Positions 4,290 to 6,286 of a stretch of 6,286 nucleotides of DNA are shown here, piece by piece. This stretch comes from Verrucomicrobiota bacterium (GTDB lineage: Bacteria; Verrucomicrobiota; Verrucomicrobiia; Opitutales; UBA953). Location of the stretch: assembly GCA_005798925.1 (NCBI GenBank), contig SYID01000024.1, forward strand, positions 1-6,286. The letters are read 5' to 3'. The notes beneath the pieces are model-generated. The model searched no databases. It saw only the letters and a program-made list of their open reading frames with translations, and was not told the DNA's origin. The translations under genes and the position numbers were made by a program. The stretch's first letter is position 1; each line of letters begins with the position of its first letter.

Positions 4290-5663
4290 TCAGGCGTCCA
4301 CCGCGGTCTGGGCGGAGCGCCGGAACTTCCAGCCCATCACCAGCGAGACGAGGATGAGGCCGGTCGCCAAGGCGATCCAGATGCCCGATGCGCCCAGGCC
4401 CCAGCGCCCGACGGGCAGACCGAACAGCCGGAAGCCGGCCGGGAAAGCCAAGGCGAGGGCCAAGGGCAGGCAGAAAAGCCAATAGACGATGAAGACGCTC
4501 CACGAAGCCCACGCGGCCCGGTTGACGGAGCGGAGCAGGTAAGCCGCCACGACCTGCACGCCATCGAAGGGCGCCCAGACGGCCGCGAAGATGAGCAGGC
4601 TCGAGGCAAGCGCGGCGGTCTCGGACCCGGCCACGCCATAGGTCTCCATCAGCAACGGCCGCAGGAGAATCATGGCGAGGCCGTAAGCGCCCATCATGAC
4701 GCCGCCGAGGATCATCGCGCCGAGGCCGACGGCCTGCACCTTGCGCGGATCTTTGGCCCCATAGGCTTCGCCGACCCGGATGCCGGCGGCGATGCCGAGC
4801 CCGAGCGGCAGCATGAAGGCGGCGGACGCGGTGCTGATCGCTACCTGGTGCGCGGCCTGCGCGGTGGCGTTGATCCAGCCGGCCATGACGGGCACGACCG
4901 CGAAGATGCCGACTTCGCTGAGGCTGTGCAGGCCCGCCGGCCAGCCGGTGGCGAGCAGGCGGCGGAAGACGGCGAACTGCAGACCGTCCGCCCAGCGGAC
5001 TTCGCCGCGCCCTGGCGTGACCCAGAGGCCGATGAGCATCAGGATGCGCGAGACGAGCGTGGCCCAGCCGGCGCCGGCGAGACCCAGCGCGGGGAAACCC
5101 CAGTGACCGAACATCCACAGCCAGTTGAAGAAGACGTTGGCGAGGATGCCGGCGGCCAGCCAGGCCAGCGAGATCCACGGCTGGTGCTGCGAATCGCGAT
5201 GCCCGCGCAGCGCGTGGAAGGCGAGACCGGGCACCATGGCCCAGGCCATGATGACGAAGAAGTCGTGCGTCTCGGCGGTGACCTCGGGCGACGAACCGAG
5301 CAAGGGCAGGAACTGGGCGGCGGCGTGCGTGAGCGCGGCGGTGACCACGCCGATGCCGAGGGCGAGCACCATGCCGTGCCGCAGGATCGCGGGAGCGGAT
5401 TCCTCGACGCCGGCGCCGTTGTCCTGCGACTGGTAGACGGCGATGGCCCCGACGACCCCGATGCCGAAGACGTAGGGGATGTAATTGAGGTTCGAAGCCA
5501 GGGCCGACGCGGCGAGCGCGGTCTCCCCGAGGTGGCCCGCCATGGCGACGTCCACGACGAACATCAGGCCGTAACCGAGCATGCCGAGCATGATCGGGAC
5601 GGCGAGTTTCAGCGTGGGTCCGATTTCCGAACGGATGGTGGGAACGTTGGCCAAGGCCCCCAA
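4290..5663 (-). CDS. MATE-family multidrug/cation efflux transporter, NorM type
   Basis: This 457-residue inner-membrane antiporter has about twelve hydrophobic segments arranged as two six-helix halves, roughly residues 18-213 and 237-445. The family exports organic cations and drugs using a Na+ or H+ gradient. TM1 has VVDVAMAGHLGE (36-47) with Asp38. The TM7 region has Glu250 (SLSEVGIF). AHQVAISTASAAFMLPLGLG (271-290) followed by IRVGEAYGA is the NorM hallmark. PFDGVQVVAAYLLR (365-378) carries Asp367. These three acidic residues correspond to those used for cation coupling in Vibrio cholerae NorM, so the pump looks intact. The substrate cannot be read from sequence. The start is a TTG at 5663; another TTG at 5654 is possible. 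The first in-frame ATG (Met25) falls inside TM1 and is unlikely. No clear Shine-Dalgarno is present. The gene lies 28 bp after the upstream propeller gene, suggesting co-transcription. Confidence 0.93.
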   Translation of the reverse strand: MGALANVPTIRSEIGPTLKLAVPIMLGMLGYGLMFVVDVAMAGHLGETALAASALASNLNYIPYVFGIGVVGAIAVYQSQDNGAGVEESAPAILRHGMVLALGIGVVTAALTHAAAQFLPLLGSSPEVTAETHDFFVIMAWAMVPGLAFHALRGHRDSQHQPWISLAWLAAGILANVFFNWLWMFGHWGFPALGLAGAGWATLVSRILMLIGLWVTPGRGEVRWADGLQFAVFRRLLATGWPAGLHSLSEVGIFAVVPVMAGWINATAQAAHQVAISTASAAFMLPLGLGIAAGIRVGEAYGAKDPRKVQAVGLGAMILGGVMMGAYGLAMILLRPLLMETYGVAGSETAALASSLLIFAAVWAPFDGVQVVAAYLLRSVNRAAWASWSVFIVYWLFCLPLALALAFPAGFRLFGLPVGRWGLGASGIWIALATGLILVSLVMGWKFRRSAQTAVDA

Positions 5664-5691
5664 GAGGAGCCGAACGTCCCGCCGAGGCGAG

Positions 5692-6286
5692 TCAGTTCTT
5701 GGGGATCCGGTTCAGCGTATAATACGCGTCCGCATGGTCCAGCGGCTCGCCGGCGGCCGAACGGAGTCCGTCGGCATGCAGCTCGTGGATGTAAAGCTCC
5801 CGGAGTCCGTCGACCTTGAGCCGCACGCTGAGTCCGTCCGCGGCGACCTGCGCGCCCGTGATCGGGTTAGGGGCGGACTGGATCTCGTCGCTGCCATAAG
5901 CGCTCGAGTAGAAGAGCGTGTAGTTGGTCATGCGGTAGGAGGCGACGTCGCCGGCCCGGGCGACGTCGACGGGCTTGGTGAAGGTCAGCTCGAAGCCGTC
6001 CGGCCTGACCTTCATCTCCTTGATGGCGAACGGGGCGTTGCCGTTATAACGAAGGCGCTGCAGGCCGTAGGCCTTGGTGCCGAGCGAGGACCAGCCGCGG
6101 CTGGTCATGCCGACCATGAGCGAGCCGTCGGGGGCGAAGTTGAGGCGCACGATGCCGGAGGCGAAACCGCCGACGAACGGGAAGCAGGCGCCCTGATACT
6201 CGCCGTCGACTTTCTCCATGAAGACACGGCTGACTTTGGCGTCGGTGAACTCGGCCACGAACATCTGTCCGTCGAAGGGGCCGAAC
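5692..6286 (-). CDS. C-terminal part of a secreted dehydrogenase-like beta-propeller protein, PVC type (5' end outside window)
   Basis: The frame enters from the right edge and gives 198 residues. The sequence resembles, from memory, the end of large secreted proteins of Verrucomicrobia and Planctomycetes annotated as membrane-bound or sorbosone-type dehydrogenases with heme-binding partners. Visible elements begin with a propeller blade (FGPFDGQMFVAEFTDAKVSR). Next come GEYQGACFPF and FASGIVRLNFAPDGSLMVGM, then RGWSS and YGLQRLRYNG. They are followed by an Ig-like closing domain: GFELTFTKPVD, then DVASYRMTNYTLFYSSAYGS, and LKVDGLRELYIHELHADGLR ending in AYYTLNRIP. The C-terminus has no CxxCH heme motif; any cytochrome, signal peptide or catalytic propeller part would be upstream, outside the window. 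The ATG at 6264 is internal. The MATE gene follows at 28 bp. The family call is moderately sure; the substrate is unknown. Confidence 0.78.
   Translation of the reverse strand, partial: FGPFDGQMFVAEFTDAKVSRVFMEKVDGEYQGACFPFVGGFASGIVRLNFAPDGSLMVGMTSRGWSSLGTKAYGLQRLRYNGNAPFAIKEMKVRPDGFELTFTKPVDVARAGDVASYRMTNYTLFYSSAYGSDEIQSAPNPITGAQVAADGLSVRLKVDGLRELYIHELHADGLRSAAGEPLDHADAYYTLNRIPKN

Noticed and set aside
4281..5819. 512-residue plus-strand open frame
   Set aside because: It lies antisense to the clear MATE gene and runs into the propeller gene. Its product is dominated by Asp, Glu, Gly, Arg and His with no domain, typical of a GC-rich antisense shadow.

Overview
The window looks like a chromosomal piece of a high-GC bacterium of the PVC group, most likely Verrucomicrobia and perhaps Opitutae-like. 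The basis is indirect. There is a secreted DUF1080 protein and the end of a beta-propeller dehydrogenase-like protein of the kind expanded in Verrucomicrobia and Planctomycetes. Several genes lack a recognisable Shine-Dalgarno sequence, and GC is high throughout coding DNA. No mobile element, tRNA, rRNA or CRISPR array was seen. Most of the window is ordinary core and accessory chromosome.

Layout, left to right. Positions 1-770 (+) hold the C-terminal two thirds of a sigma-54-dependent NtrC-family activator, cut by the window edge. A short gap with a good ribosome binding site leads to 813-1460 (+), an exported DUF1080 protein, closed by a strong hairpin terminator at 1481-1508. Convergent to it is a two-gene minus-strand operon. 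A gamma-carbonic-anhydrase-like hexapeptide protein (2965-2390) comes first, followed by a protein of the family often labelled '3-methyladenine DNA glycosylase' (2393-1521). The two genes overlap by four bases (TTGA).

A 240-bp divergent intergenic region (2966-3205) is the least gene-like and most structured non-coding stretch. It has an AT-rich patch, a CTGGTA-N6-TACCAG inverted repeat, and a telomere-like ACCCCT triplet whose opposite strand could form a G-quadruplex. It precedes rplU (3206-3520) and rpmA (3540-3809), the ribosomal L21-L27 pair, which ends at a textbook terminator (3829-3861) with no obgE following.

The right part is all on the minus strand. The C-terminal end of a secreted dehydrogenase-like propeller protein runs in from the right edge (6286-5692). 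A NorM-type MATE efflux pump (5663-4290) follows after 28 bp, and an unrecognised 87-residue protein (4195-3932) after a further 94 bp.

The most worthwhile leads are three. The first is the protein family at 1521-2393, whose conserved His/Cys/Asp motifs do not look like a known DNA glycosylase. The second is the G-rich/C-rich element upstream of rplU. The third is the small unknown protein after the MATE gene. I found no convincing evidence of a new multi-gene system.
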